DNA of 64,000 nucleotides, from positions 4,340,001 through 4,404,000 of the forward strand of contig NZ_CP042266.1 in the NCBI RefSeq assembly GCF_007856155.1, read 5' to 3'. Each line of letters begins with the position of its first letter. The first letter of the stretch is position 1. A program made the translations under genes and the position numbers. The stretch comes from Streptomyces qinzhouensis. GTDB lineage: Bacteria; Actinomycetota; Actinomycetes; Streptomycetales; Streptomycetaceae. Shown here piece by piece: positions 1 through 10,700 of this stretch. Below the pieces are notes generated by a model. That model did not search any database. It worked only from the letters and a program-made list of their open reading frames with translations, and had not been told where the DNA came from.

Positions 1-50
1 CCGTACGCGAGAGCCGGCTCGCCGGAAAGGCCGTACTGGACCTGGGCTGA
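1..50 (+). CDS. 3' end of a gene cut by the window edge, possibly a zinc-type alcohol dehydrogenase/quinone reductase
   Basis: Frame 3 is open from the window edge to a TGA at 48-50 and encodes about 15 residues ending [11 protein letters not shown]. That ending is typical of medium-chain (zinc-type) alcohol dehydrogenases and quinone oxidoreductases, where a final 'G-K-[AV]-V-L' strand closes the protein. An upstream oxidoreductase would fit the two flavin oxidoreductases that follow. With so little sequence the family call is a guess. The stretch from 51 to 180 holds no recognised gene. Confidence 0.4.
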   Translation, partial: VRESRLAGKAVLDLG

Positions 51-180
51 CGGCGGCAGAGCCCGCCTCATGACGGCGACGGCCCGGTTCCCCCACCGGA
101 ACCGGGCCCCCCGAACCCTCCCGACTCCCCGGGGCCCGCCCACCGGCGCCCCGCCCACCGAAAGAACCGAAAGTACCGCC

Positions 181-1173
181 ATGAACACCCCTCGTGTCCC
201 GCTCTCCGTCCTCGACCTCGCCCCGATCCGCAACGACCGGCCGGCCGCCGACGCCCTGGCGAACACCGTCGCGCTGGCCCGCGCCACCGAGGCGTACGGC
301 TACCGCCGCTTCTGGATCTCCGAGCACCACAACACCCCGGCGATGGCCAGCTCCGCGACCGCGATCATCATCGGGCAGGTCGCCGCCGCCACCGAGCGGA
401 TCATGGTCGGCGCGGGCGGCATCATGCTGCCCAACCACGCCCCCTATGTGGTCGCCGAGCAGTTCGGCACCCTCGCCGCCTACCACCCCGGCCGGATCGA
501 CCTCGGCCTGGGCCGCGCACCCGGCACCGACCCGTGGACCACCCGCGCCCTGCGGCGCGAGCACCGGAGCGGCGCCGACTTCCCCGAGCTGGTCAACGAA
601 CTCCGCGGCTACCTCGCGCCCGGCAGCGCCGAGCGCAAGGTCCGCGCGATCCCGGGCGAGGGCTCCGGCGTCCCGGTCTTCGTCCTCGGCTCCAGCACCT
701 TCGGCGCGGCCCTCGCCGCCCGCGAGGGGCTGCCCTTCGTCTTCGCCTCGCACTTCGCGCCGGACCAGCTCGGCACCGCGCTGGAGCTGTACCGCGCCGG
801 ATTCCGCCCGTCGGCGACCCTGGCGAAGCCGTACGCGATCGTCGCGGCCAACGCGGTCGTCGCCGATACGGAGACCGAGGCGGTACGGATCTTCAGCTCG
901 CTCCAGCAGAAGTTCCTGACCCACTTCCGCGGCGGCATGGAGTTCCGGCCGCCGGTGGACGACATCGACGCGCTCTGGTCGCCGCAGGAGGCGCAGATGG
1001 TCAACGGCATGCTCGCCGAGTCCTATGTGGGTACCCCGGACACCGTCCGCCGCGGCCTCGAAGGACTCGTCGACCGTACCGGCGCCGACGAGCTGATGAT
1101 CCTCGGCGAGGCCTGGGACTTCGAGGCCCGGCTGCGCTCGTACGAACTGCTCGCCCAGGCCTGGAGCCTCTGA
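181..1173 (+). CDS. LLM-class flavin-dependent oxidoreductase (luciferase-like)
   Basis: A 330-residue single-domain bacterial luciferase-like monooxygenase of the 'MsnO8/YhbW-like' type: an (alpha/beta)8 barrel that uses reduced FMN or F420, with unknown substrate. The opening [10 protein letters not shown] followed by a SEHHNTP motif near residue 50 and the [12 protein letters not shown] segment near residue 80 are family hallmarks. The frame is open further upstream (to 70), but that extension is Arg/Pro-rich and unlike the family, so I chose the ATG at 181. It lies 30 bp before the Old Yellow Enzyme gene on the same strand, so the two are probably co-transcribed and may act in the same redox detoxification. 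Confidence 0.9.
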   Translation: MNTPRVPLSVLDLAPIRNDRPAADALANTVALARATEAYGYRRFWISEHHNTPAMASSATAIIIGQVAAATERIMVGAGGIMLPNHAPYVVAEQFGTLAAYHPGRIDLGLGRAPGTDPWTTRALRREHRSGADFPELVNELRGYLAPGSAERKVRAIPGEGSGVPVFVLGSSTFGAALAAREGLPFVFASHFAPDQLGTALELYRAGFRPSATLAKPYAIVAANAVVADTETEAVRIFSSLQQKFLTHFRGGMEFRPPVDDIDALWSPQEAQMVNGMLAESYVGTPDTVRRGLEGLVDRTGADELMILGEAWDFEARLRSYELLAQAWSL

Positions 1174-1203
1174 CCTCCCCCTCCTGCAAGGAAAGGAAAG
1201 CCC

Positions 1204-2301
1204 GTGAACGCGCCCGCCGCCCTCTTCGAGTCCGTCCGGCTCGGTGACCTCACCCTGCCCAACCGTATGGTCATGGCCCCGATGAGCCGGGCCCGCGCGG
1301 ACGCCGACGGCACCCCGAGCGCGCTGATGGCCGACTACTACGCCCAGCGCGCCACGGCCGGGCTGATCGTCGCCGAGGGCACCCACCCGGTCGCCGCCGG
1401 GGCCATCGGCCCCGGCGCGCCCGGTCTGTTCACCGACGCCCACCAGGACGGCTGGTCCCGGATCGCGGACGGGGTGCACGCGGCGGGTGGGCGCGTCTTC
1501 CTTCAGCTCATGCACGCGGGCAGGCTGGCGCACCCCGACTTCCTGCCCGGGGGCGCCCGTCCGGTCGCCCCCTCGGCGGTGGCCGCCGACACCCTCGTCC
1601 ACACCTCCGCCGGGCGGGTGCCCGCCGTGACCCCGGACGCGCTCACCGACACCGCTCTGCGCGAGCTGATCGGCGGATTCGTCCACTCCGCCTGCCGGGC
1701 CGTGGCCGCCGGGCTCGACGGAGTCGAGATCCACGCCGCCAACGGCTATCTGCTCCACCAGTTCCTCGCGGAGAACGCCAATCTCCGCACCGACCGCTGG
1801 GGCGGCGACACCGAGGGCCGGATCCGGCTCACCGTCGATATCGCCCGCGCCGTCGCCGGGACCGTCGGCCCGCACCGGGTCGGGGTGCGGATCTCACCGT
1901 CCAACCCCTTCGGCGACCTGGCGGAGAGCGACCCGTACACCACTTATACGGAGCTGATCCGCGCGCTCGCCCCGCTCCGGCTCGCCTATCTGCACCACGG
2001 CGAGACCGGTACGGAACTGGACGCGGCGGTACGGGAGCTGTGGCCCGCGGCGCTGGTGGTCACCCCCCTCCCGGCCGACCGGGACAAGCCGGAGGCCGCC
2101 GCCCACTCCCTGGACCGCGGCGCCGACCTGGTCTCCTTCGGCCGGGACTTCCTGGCCAACCCCGACCTGGTCACCCGCTGCCGCATCGGCGCCCCCCTCA
2201 ACGAGGCGCGCCCGACCGGCTTCTACGGCGGCGGCGCGACGGGCTACACGGACTACCCGGCCCTGGCCCCGGCCCCCTTCAACCCGTGCACCCAGTGCTG
2301 A
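1204..2301 (+). CDS. Alkene reductase, Old Yellow Enzyme family
   Basis: A 365-residue FMN-dependent NADH:flavin oxidoreductase that reduces activated C=C bonds (NemA/OPR-like). It starts at a GTG preceded by AAGGAAAGG. The N-terminal LPNRMVMAPMSR motif binds FMN. The substrate-anion pair is in HAANGYL (His177, Asn180), with the proton-donating Tyr182 beside it, followed by NLRTDRWGG as in plant and bacterial OYEs. The C-terminal SFGRDFLANPDL is the usual phosphate-binding strand. Length and motifs are complete. It is the second gene of a likely two-gene unit with the luciferase-like oxidoreductase. Confidence 0.93.
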   Translation: MNAPAALFESVRLGDLTLPNRMVMAPMSRARADADGTPSALMADYYAQRATAGLIVAEGTHPVAAGAIGPGAPGLFTDAHQDGWSRIADGVHAAGGRVFLQLMHAGRLAHPDFLPGGARPVAPSAVAADTLVHTSAGRVPAVTPDALTDTALRELIGGFVHSACRAVAAGLDGVEIHAANGYLLHQFLAENANLRTDRWGGDTEGRIRLTVDIARAVAGTVGPHRVGVRISPSNPFGDLAESDPYTTYTELIRALAPLRLAYLHHGETGTELDAAVRELWPAALVVTPLPADRDKPEAAAHSLDRGADLVSFGRDFLANPDLVTRCRIGAPLNEARPTGFYGGGATGYTDYPALAPAPFNPCTQC

Positions 2302-2360
2302 GCGCGGCCGCGGGACGGCCCTGCTGAGACCCCGACCCCGGCCGCCCCGGCGCCGGGGTA

Positions 2361-2669
2361 TCAGGCCGGTACGGTCCAGAAACCCGAATCGGCGGCCGGC
2401 GGGGGCTTGGGAACCCATGTGGTGCGATCCGCCCCCGGGCTCCAGTCCGGCACCTTTCCCCCGTAGTAGATGACGAAAGCCCAGTAGCTCTCTTCCTCAT
2501 GGAGGATGAGGCTGTCCTCGTCCGACAGGTCCTGTCCGTGCCACTGCTCATTGATGCGCGCGACGGCCTCCGCGCGTGACACCCCGAACTCCGCGACCAT
2601 ATCGTCCGCGATGGAGTCCAGGAATTCCAGTGTTTCGGGCGAGGTGGGCATGGCGTACGTCGTACTCAT
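2361..2669 (-). CDS. Small acidic protein, candidate immunity partner of the RHS toxin
   Basis: A 102-residue cytosolic protein with no signal peptide or membrane segment. It is acidic (EFLDSIADDMVAEFG, then EEESYWAFVIYYGG) with a Trp/Pro-rich tail. I do not recognise a family. It starts 22 bp after the RHS gene stop on the same strand, with GAGAG ahead of its ATG, the standard place for the immunity gene of a polymorphic toxin. Immunity proteins to ADP-ribosyltransferase toxins are often small and acidic, which fits. The function is inferred from position only. Convergent with the Old Yellow Enzyme gene. Confidence 0.6.
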   Translation of the reverse strand: MSTTYAMPTSPETLEFLDSIADDMVAEFGVSRAEAVARINEQWHGQDLSDEDSLILHEEESYWAFVIYYGGKVPDWSPGADRTTWVPKPPPAADSGFWTVPA

Positions 2670-2691
2670 AGTCGGCTCTCTTGTCTGAATC

Positions 2692-5600
2692 TCACTGAAG
2701 TGACCGGTTGAGCAGGGGACCGGTATCGCCGAAGAAGACGACCTGATCTCCGCTCCATCGAGGGTCCGCCCCCTTGCTCATAAAGGCCTTCACATTCCTG
2801 AGCATGGGTCCTTCGACGACATCGTACGCGGGGACTTCCGTGCCATCACCGGCGCGGAAGCGGCGTACGAATGCAGATAGTTCGGGATCGCCCTCGGCGA
2901 AATCCCTGCGATTCAGTGCCTCGAACTCATGCCCCGGTACCTGGAAGTGCAGGACCACGCCGTCGTCGCCGAACCGGATCCGAGCCCAGTCCTCCGCCTG
3001 TTGCCGACTGCGCGTCGTGTAGAAGCCATTGCCGAAATCCATCGGTCGGGGCGCGAAAGCGGGGTCGATCCCGTTGGTCCGGATGCTTCGCTCGCCGGCT
3101 CTGTTCGTGGCGTGGTACAGGTGCACACACGGCGTCAGGCCGAGCGGGTCGGAGGAGCTCTGTGGATTGGTGACGTAGGCGAGGGGATTCGGGGCCGGGA
3201 CGAGGCCGAGGGGGTCGGGGCTGATGTACCGGGCGGTCTCGGGGTCGTAATGGCGAAAGTAGTTGTAGTGGAGGCCGGTTTCGGCGTCGGCGTACTGGCC
3301 GGGCTGGCGAAGTGGCGTGTAGGCGGTGGCATCCGAGTTGTAGGCGGTGGTGCCCCAGACGGTGCTGCGGGTGTGCCAGGCGAGGTCGCCGTGCTCATCG
3401 AGGAGTTCGGCCGGTGCGCCCGCGAGGTTTGTCACGATGGCGAAGAACCGGGAGTCGATTCGGTCCTGCTCCAGGGACCGGCGTTCGTATTGGGCGAGGG
3501 GGTGGTGACCCTCGTACTCCCACGTGAGGACGGCGCCGCCGGGCTGCTCTTCCTCGGCGAGACGCGTGCCGTCCCAGCTGAAACGCGTCTCGTCGAGCCG
3601 GGTGGAACCATCCTCGGCGAGGCGGTACTTGGCGGTGCGCCGGCCGAGGGCGTCGTAGGCGTAGTGCCAGGTCACGCCGGAGGGCGTGGTACAGGTGGTG
3701 AGGCGGTCCTCGGCATCCCAGGTGTAGCGCCGGACATCCGCGGAGCGGGAGAGGCGCTTCTTGCGGCGCTCGACGAGCCGGCCGGCCGCGTCGTAGCGAT
3801 AGGCGACGCGTCCCGCCGTCAGCAGCTGAGTGCCGTCGAAGACGCGGGATCCTGTCGCGTCGACGTCCGAGGGCGCTCCGGCTCGGGCCGCGTGGGTCTG
3901 GTTGCCGGCCGCGTCGTACGCGTAGTTCTCCGACGTATGGCGGTCGGTGACGGTCAGCGGACGGCCGAGCGGGTCCAGGCCGTAGTGGACGGAGTGACCG
4001 GTGGCACCGTCGGTGACGGAGACGGGATGTCCGTCGGACCGGTAGTCGAACTGCCTTTGGTGAAGAGTGCCGTGATCGGTACTGAGGGTCTGGCTGGTCA
4101 GACGGCCGAGCGGGTCCCACCCCGAATCGAGCGTGAAGTGATCGCCGAGCGTGCGGCGGATCTCCCGGCCCAGCACGTCGTGACCGAAGGCCAGTAGATG
4201 GTCGTCGTCCACGCGCAGTCCGGCGCGGTTGCCGAGCTCGTCCCAGAGGGTTCGGGTGGTGGCGCCGGTGGGGGTGGAGCGGAAGGTCCGGCGGCCGAGG
4301 GTGTCGTAGCGGTAGCGCGTGGTGCGGCCGTCGACCGTCTCGACTGTCAGGCGGCCCGAGGCGTCGTAGGTCCGGGTGAGCCGGGATGAGGCGGACACGG
4401 CTTCGGTCAGCCGACCGGCGTCGTCGTAGGCGTACTCGGTGCGTTCCCCGGCGACGTCCTTGGCGCTGAGGCGGCCGACCGCGTTGTAGGTGTACGCAAT
4501 GGTCTCGCCGGCGGCGTTGGTACGGGTGAGCGGCTGCCCGGCGGCGTCGTAGGAGTACCGGGTCGTACGGCCGTCGAAGTCACTCTCCGCGGCCAGTCGG
4601 CCGACCGGATCATAGGTGTAACTCCAGGTCAGCCCAAGAGGGTCGGTGATCTCCGTCAGGCGCTGCTCGGTGTCGTACCGGAACCGGTGCTCGGCGCCGT
4701 CCGGGGTGATCTGCGCGGCCAGGAGGTCGAAGGGGCCGTGGCTCAGCCGGGTGTTGCCGCCGAGTGGGTCGATACGGCCGGTACAACTGCCCTCACCGTC
4801 GTACGTCCAGGACTCGGTCGTGCCGTCGGGGGAATCGCGGCGCAGAAGATGGCCTTCGGCGTCCCATACCAGCGTGGTCGTGGCGCCGAGCGGATCGGTG
4901 ACGGCGACGGTACGCCCGAAGGCGTCCCGCTGGTATGCGGTGCGGGTGCCGCGAGCGTCTTCCAGGGCGAGAGACAGTCCCGCCGAGTCAGTGCTCACAC
5001 GGAGAGCGTCGCCGAGCGGGTTGACGACGGTGGCGACAGAACCGTTGGAGTGGTGGGTGAAGCGGTAGACGGTGCCGTCGGGGGCGGTGCGGCTGGTGCA
5101 GTTGCCGCGCTCGTCGAAGGTCTGCAGTTGCGTGGCGCCCTGTGGGTCCGTGATGCGGACGGGAAGATGCAGGTCGTTGTAGACAATGCGGCTGCCCGTA
5201 CCGTCCGCGGGCGTGACGGAGACGAGGTCACCGGCGTCGTCCCACTCCCAGCGGGTCGTGCGGCCCAGGGGGTCGGTGCGGGCCAGCAGATGGTCGTTGA
5301 GGTCCCAGGACTGGGTGGTCGTCGCGCCGAGAGGGTTGGTGATCGTGATGATCTGGCCGTACGGGTTGGCGTGGTAAGCCGTGGTGTGACCGAGGGAGTC
5401 GGTGTAGGTGACGGTGGTGGTGCCGTCGCCGTGCGGACCCGCGTAAGCGATACGGGAGTTGAGAATGCCGTCGGTCCCATGGGTGGCGGTGACCCGGCCC
5501 TGGGCGTCGTAGACGTATCCGAATGCGGTGTCGTTGCTGTCGCGCCAGCCGGTGATGTGGTGCGCGGCGTCGTACGTGAAGCGGGTCGGCGCGTCGACGG

Positions 5601-7353
5601 CATTGCGTACCTCGGTCAGATCGCCGTTCTCGTCGTATGCGTAGCCGCGCAGCCGGAGTGGGCCGGCCTCCGTGACCGTGTGCAGTGCTGTGATGTGCCG
5701 GCCCTGCCCGGACGTGGTGATCGAGAGGTGGTAGCCGCCGGAGTGGACGATCTCCGACGGTGTGTCGTCGTCGCCGCGTTCGATGGTGAGGTGGTTCTGG
5801 TTCCGGTCCTCGGCCCGGGCCAGCCACCATGTGTCGATGGTGGCCTCGGCGGGCTCGAAATGGCGGGTCAGGCCGGTGTGCAGGTCCTGCACCACGAGCA
5901 CATAGGAGCCGCCCCGGGACAGATAGGTCAGTGGCAGGCGTTCGCCTGCCATCGGATCGACACGGTCGCCGACGATGTCCGGGGTGCGGGGGTAGTAGAG
6001 GCTGGAGCCGTCCTCGCGGCGCCACCACACGCCGCCTGTCCGGGTGTCCCGTTCGAGGCGCTCGTCGAGGGTGGCGGCCCAGGACGGGCCGAAACTGATG
6101 CCGTGCGTGTAGCCGGTCAGGTGGGTGCGGCGCAGGACGAGCGGCAGGATGCCGGGCAGGTCCACATCGGTCTGGGCCAGCACCATCTGGCCGGTGGCCA
6201 TGTCGATCGGGTCGCCGCAGGTCTCCCTGGCGGCCAGCGCACGGGCCTGCAGGGACAGCTTCGACGAGTCCGGGTTCGGGATATCCGCGGGCTTGCGGGC
6301 AGCGCTGGTTTCATCCTCCGGCCTGCGGACGGATCCGGCGCTGCCGTTCCGCCCGTCGAGCCCGCCCTCGGCGTGGCGGTCGCCGCCCTTGACCGCTTTG
6401 ATGCGGTCGTCAATGTCCTGGTCGGTGGCTTTATGGGTCTTGGAACTGAGGCCGATGGCGTCGGGTAGATCCTTCCCGACGTGCTTGCCGATGTGGTTGT
6501 GGCCCTTGACCAGCTTCTCGACCACGCCTTCGATGGTGGAGTCCAGAACCGCGGTGAGGGAGTCCTTCCCCTTCGCCCGGCCGTGGTGGCCCTTGGCCTT
6601 GCCGATCTTGCCCGCGGCGCGGGTGTTCATCGACACCTGTACGTTCGCGAGTTTCCCACCGGTACTGGTGTGCGCGTCGTGGTCGATGCCCAGAACCCCG
6701 CCCGGACCGGGGCCGGCACCGGCCGAGTTCAGCTGGAGGCCGGCCTTGACCGCCTGGTCGACGTTGACACCGTCCTGCCGGCCGGTCACGTTCATCGCGG
6801 TCTGGATCGCCAGATCCGTCACGATGCTCTCCAACGCCGCCACCGCGGGCTGGGTGAGGAGAGCGGTGATCTCCGCGACCGCCGCCTCCGCCATCTCTTT
6901 GAGGATCTTCTTGAACGCGATGCGGGTGGCCACGATCTTCCCGCCGGCGATCAGTGTCGAAAGTCCGGCCGTAACCGGTGCGAACGCGAGTGTGATTCCC
7001 ACCGTCGCGCACAGGTCGGCGAGTTCCGCGACTGCGGCGATCTTCCGGGCGACGATGATGTCCGCCACCCGGTCCAACGCACCCGCGATGAGGCGCGCCG
7101 CGCCCGCCAGATCCTTGTTCTTTCCCAGGACCTTCTTCCAGTGTGCGGCCAGTGCCGTCAGCGACTCGCTCTGCCCCATGGACAGAAGCCGCTGGATGTG
7201 TCCGTGCGCCGTGTGAGCGTCGTCATCGGCGTCCTCCGCGAACTCCCGCAGCGAATCCGCCATGTCGCGATACGCATCCTCGTCGACATTCGGCCACCCC
7301 ACGCCCACGATGTCCAGCATCGTGTCGACACCCTCAGGAATGGTGTATCCCAT
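2692..7353 (-). CDS. RHS-repeat polymorphic toxin with ADP-ribosyltransferase-like C-terminus
   Basis: About 1553 residues. The N-terminal ~200 residues form a helical WXG100-like region (GVGWPNVDEDAYRDMADSLR), as in toxins exported by type VII secretion. A DUF6531 linker begins near residue 377 (GDPIDMATGQM). Dozens of YD/RHS repeats then run to a core end of the DPLGL type near residue 1375. The last ~145 residues are a separate module: LYHATNR near 1411, DFGNGFYTT near 1438 and RQQAEDWA near 1450. These match my recollection of DUF3990, an ADP-ribosyltransferase-fold toxin family. The ATG at 7353 has a GGGGGG ribosome site; an in-frame ATG at 7383 is possible. The toxin call is inferred from architecture, and the secretion route is not shown here. 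Confidence 0.88.
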   Translation of the reverse strand: MGYTIPEGVDTMLDIVGVGWPNVDEDAYRDMADSLREFAEDADDDAHTAHGHIQRLLSMGQSESLTALAAHWKKVLGKNKDLAGAARLIAGALDRVADIIVARKIAAVAELADLCATVGITLAFAPVTAGLSTLIAGGKIVATRIAFKKILKEMAEAAVAEITALLTQPAVAALESIVTDLAIQTAMNVTGRQDGVNVDQAVKAGLQLNSAGAGPGPGGVLGIDHDAHTSTGGKLANVQVSMNTRAAGKIGKAKGHHGRAKGKDSLTAVLDSTIEGVVEKLVKGHNHIGKHVGKDLPDAIGLSSKTHKATDQDIDDRIKAVKGGDRHAEGGLDGRNGSAGSVRRPEDETSAARKPADIPNPDSSKLSLQARALAARETCGDPIDMATGQMVLAQTDVDLPGILPLVLRRTHLTGYTHGISFGPSWAATLDERLERDTRTGGVWWRREDGSSLYYPRTPDIVGDRVDPMAGERLPLTYLSRGGSYVLVVQDLHTGLTRHFEPAEATIDTWWLARAEDRNQNHLTIERGDDDTPSEIVHSGGYHLSITTSGQGRHITALHTVTEAGPLRLRGYAYDENGDLTEVRNAVDAPTRFTYDAAHHITGWRDSNDTAFGYVYDAQGRVTATHGTDGILNSRIAYAGPHGDGTTTVTYTDSLGHTTAYHANPYGQIITITNPLGATTTQSWDLNDHLLARTDPLGRTTRWEWDDAGDLVSVTPADGTGSRIVYNDLHLPVRITDPQGATQLQTFDERGNCTSRTAPDGTVYRFTHHSNGSVATVVNPLGDALRVSTDSAGLSLALEDARGTRTAYQRDAFGRTVAVTDPLGATTTLVWDAEGHLLRRDSPDGTTESWTYDGEGSCTGRIDPLGGNTRLSHGPFDLLAAQITPDGAEHRFRYDTEQRLTEITDPLGLTWSYTYDPVGRLAAESDFDGRTTRYSYDAAGQPLTRTNAAGETIAYTYNAVGRLSAKDVAGERTEYAYDDAGRLTEAVSASSRLTRTYDASGRLTVETVDGRTTRYRYDTLGRRTFRSTPTGATTRTLWDELGNRAGLRVDDDHLLAFGHDVLGREIRRTLGDHFTLDSGWDPLGRLTSQTLSTDHGTLHQRQFDYRSDGHPVSVTDGATGHSVHYGLDPLGRPLTVTDRHTSENYAYDAAGNQTHAARAGAPSDVDATGSRVFDGTQLLTAGRVAYRYDAAGRLVERRKKRLSRSADVRRYTWDAEDRLTTCTTPSGVTWHYAYDALGRRTAKYRLAEDGSTRLDETRFSWDGTRLAEEEQPGGAVLTWEYEGHHPLAQYERRSLEQDRIDSRFFAIVTNLAGAPAELLDEHGDLAWHTRSTVWGTTAYNSDATAYTPLRQPGQYADAETGLHYNYFRHYDPETARYISPDPLGLVPAPNPLAYVTNPQSSSDPLGLTPCVHLYHATNRAGERSIRTNGIDPAFAPRPMDFGNGFYTTRSRQQAEDWARIRFGDDGVVLHFQVPGHEFEALNRRDFAEGDPELSAFVRRFRAGDGTEVPAYDVVEGPMLRNVKAFMSKGADPRWSGDQVVFFGDTGPLLNRSLQ

Positions 7354-7769
7354 AGGTCGGCCCCCCGTAATGCTGTCACTCATTGCTGACAGAGCCCAGG
7401 CTGTCATGTGGCGTCCGGCTCACGGCAGATACCCGTCATGCGCACCGGCCTTTCGGCCGTGCCCGCGTGATCTTTCCGAGGCTCTGTTCGGCGATACTGC
7501 GTCATTTGACGATGGAGAAGTCGTGGACTCCAGGCTTCCTGCGACGGCTTCGGCTCGGGCGGGAGGTTGGTCCGCCACGCTGTGCCGTGTCCGGCCCTGC
7601 CGGTACGCGGGCACCTTCGGCCCGGACCAGTGGTGGGTGGTTTGGTTTCGGCCATCAACTCGTTCTCGGACAACGGGAACAGCCCAAGATCGCTCTTCCT
7701 CCCAAGGAGCGGGTAGCGGGGTCCGCTCCCGGCATCTTGTCGACCGACCCCGCGGGGCAGGGAGTCACC
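7354..7769. promoter_or_regulatory. Intergenic region between divergent RHS toxin and subtilase genes
   Basis: 416 bases between divergent starts. The rightward frame stays open through it, but the encoded Arg/Pro-rich sequence does not look like a protein and precedes a clear signal peptide. The only structure I see is a weak CGGCC-tttc-GGCCG hairpin at 7446-7459. No confident promoter elements are visible. Confidence 0.4.
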
Positions 7770-10700
7770 TTGTTCTTCACCAAACGTCAGAGCCGTGGGG
7801 CGGCGGCCGTCACCGCCACGCTGACGGCGGCGACCCTCGTCGCCGGGCTGACCAGTACCAACGCCTTCGCGGCCACCGGCGGGGCCGGTAAGTCCGGGGC
7901 GGGGGCCGGGCAGTCGGCCGCCGGGCTCCGCTGGGTCACGCTGATCACGGGGGACCGGGTCGGGGTGGACGCCGGGGGGCGGGCCGTCGCCGTGGAGCGG
8001 GGCGAGGGGCGGGCGAAGATACCCGTCAGGAGCTGGACCGAAAAGGGCCGTACCTATGTCGTTCCGGTCGATGCCGAGAAGCTGATCGCGCGGGGGACGC
8101 TGGACCGGCGGCTCTTCGATGTGACCACGCTCAGCACACCCGAGAGCCGGCGGGCGTACCGCAAGGGTCTGAAGGTCATCGTCGCGTACGGGGGTGCTTC
8201 GGGTCCGGCCGCCCGCGCGGGGGTACGGGCGGATGCCACGGTGCAGCGGTCGCTGCCGTCGCTCAACGCGGACGCGGTGACCGTGCCGGAGCGGGACGCG
8301 GGGGCGCTGTGGGAGGCCCTCACCCGTACCGCGAACGGGCAGAAGGCGGAGAAGGGCGCCCTGGCGGCGCGGACCGCGCCGGGGATCGCCCGGGTCTGGC
8401 TGGACGCCGTGCGCACCGCGAGCCTGGACAAGAGCGTGGCGCAGATCGGTGCCCCGAAGGCCTGGCAGTCCGGATACGACGGTACGGGCGTCACCATCGC
8501 CGTCCTGGACTCCGGTGTGGACGAGACCCACGCCGAGCTGAAGGGGCAGATCAAGGGGGAGGCCAACTTCTCCGACTCGCCGGACACCGAGGACCGCAAC
8601 GGGCACGGCACGCATGTCGCGTCCACCGCGGCCGGTACCGGGGCCGGGGCGGGCGGCAGGTTCAAGGGCGTCGCCCCCGGGGCCAAGCTGCTCAACGGCA
8701 AGGTCCTCGACGACTACGGCAACGGCACCGACTCCGGAGTCCTCGCGGGCATCGACTGGGCGGTGGCCCAGGGCGCGGACGTCATCAATATGAGCCTCGG
8801 CGGCGGGGACACCCCCGAGCTGGACCTGCTGGAGGCCCATGTCAACAAGGTGTCGAAGGAGAAGGGGGTTCTCTTCGCCATCGCCGCCGGGAACGAGGGG
8901 CCGGGCTCCGGCACCATCAGCTCCCCGGGCAGCGCGGACGCCGCCCTGACCGTCGGCGCGGTCGACGACGCCGACAAGATGGCCGACTTCTCCAGCGTCG
9001 GGCCGCGGACCGGCGACGGCGGGGCCAAGCCGGACCTCACCGGTCCCGGTGTCGACATCACCGCAGCGTCCGCCCCCGGCAGCGATCTCGCCCAGCGGTT
9101 CGGCGAGGACCCGGCCGGTTACCTCACCATCTCCGGCACCTCCATGGCCACCCCGCACGCCGCGGGCGCCGCCGCCCTGCTCAAGCAGCGCAACCCCGGC
9201 TGGTCGGGCGAGCGCATCAAGTCCGTGCTCACCGGTTCCGCGAAGGACGGCGGCCACGGGGTCTTCCAGCAGGGCACCGGCCGGCTCGCCGTCGACCGGG
9301 CCCTGGAGCAGACCGTCGTCGCCGACGAGACCAGCATCTCCTTCGGGCACCACCGGTGGCCGCACACCGATGACACACCCGTCACCAAGGAGATCACCTA
9401 CCGCAACCTCGGCAGCCAGGACATCACCCTGGATCTGGCGGTCCGCGGTCTCGACCCGAAGGGGCAGCCCGCCGCGGCCGGGTTCTTCACCCTCGGCGCG
9501 ACCCGGGTCATCGTGCCCGCCGGTGGTACGGCCGCCGTGCCGATGACGGCCGACACCACGGTCGGCGGCAGCAACAACGGCGCTTACACGGCCACCGTCA
9601 CCGCGACCGGCGGCGGCCAGACCGTGCGGACCACCGCCGCCGTGGACCGTGAGGTCGAATCGTACGATCTGACCCTCAACTACACGGGTGCAGACGGCAA
9701 GCCCAGCAAGGACTTCGTCAGTTTCGCGGCCCAGCTGGCCGGGGTCGCCGAGGGCAAGCTCTTCGACGGCAGCGGCAAGCCCACCGTGACCTACCGGCTG
9801 CCGAAGGGCGACTACGTCCTCAACTCCATGCGGTTCACCCAGACCGGGGCGGGCACCGCGATCGACCGGCTGGTCCACCCCAAGCTGGCGCTGGCCAAGG
9901 ACACCACCGTCGAGGTCGACGCCCGTCTCGCCAAGCCCGTCCGGATGAGCGTCCCGGACGCCCGGGCCGTGCAGACCGCCGCCCGTGCCTCGTACACGAT
10001 CGACAACGGCCGTCATTTCATCGGCTCCACCGAGATGGTCGGCTCCTTCGACCTGTACCGGGTCGGGCGGCTCGGCCCGAAGCAGCCCACCGGCGTCACG
10101 ATCGACGAATCCTTCAACGCCCAGTGGGAGCGCGGGGCCGTCCAGTACAACGGCGCCGCGGGCGGCCGGGTGAAGGAGCTCGCGAGCGGCCACACCACGA
10201 AGTTCAAGACCACCGACTTCGCCAAGATCACCGCGACGGCGGGTGCCTCCGTCAAGGGCAAGAAGGGGCTCTCCACCCTGGTCAACGGGCTGGACGGCTG
10301 GTCGTTCGACTCGGAGACGGCACCGCACGCCCTGCCCGGCACCCGGACCCACTACGCGGCCACCGCCGGGAGGACGAACCGCTGGTCCGTTGAGGTGGAG
10401 CAGCTCGACGCCCAGGGCTTCGACGAGGCGTGGTACGTGAGCCCGGAGCGCCACTACCGGCCGGGCACGGCCCACAGCGTCACCCTCGGCACCGCCGTCC
10501 ACTCCCCGCTGATGCACCAGTACGCCGGGGTCTTCCGCCGGGACGACGCCCTCTGGGCCGAGGTGCCGCTCTTCTCCGACAGCCGGGGCAACACGGGTGT
10601 TTCCGAGTTCACTTCGGCGAAGACCACGCTCTACCGGGGCACCACCAAGATCGGTGAGATCGCGGACGCGCTGCAAGGGGAGGACGGCTTCCACATCGGT

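Noticed and set aside
2929..6468. Long plus-strand frames opposite the RHS gene
   Set aside because: RHS motifs read on the minus strand; the plus-strand frames are Val/Gly-rich shadows.
7404..10694. A 1096-codon minus-strand frame opposite the subtilase
   Set aside because: Antisense of a clear secreted peptidase; composition and lack of motifs mark it as a shadow.
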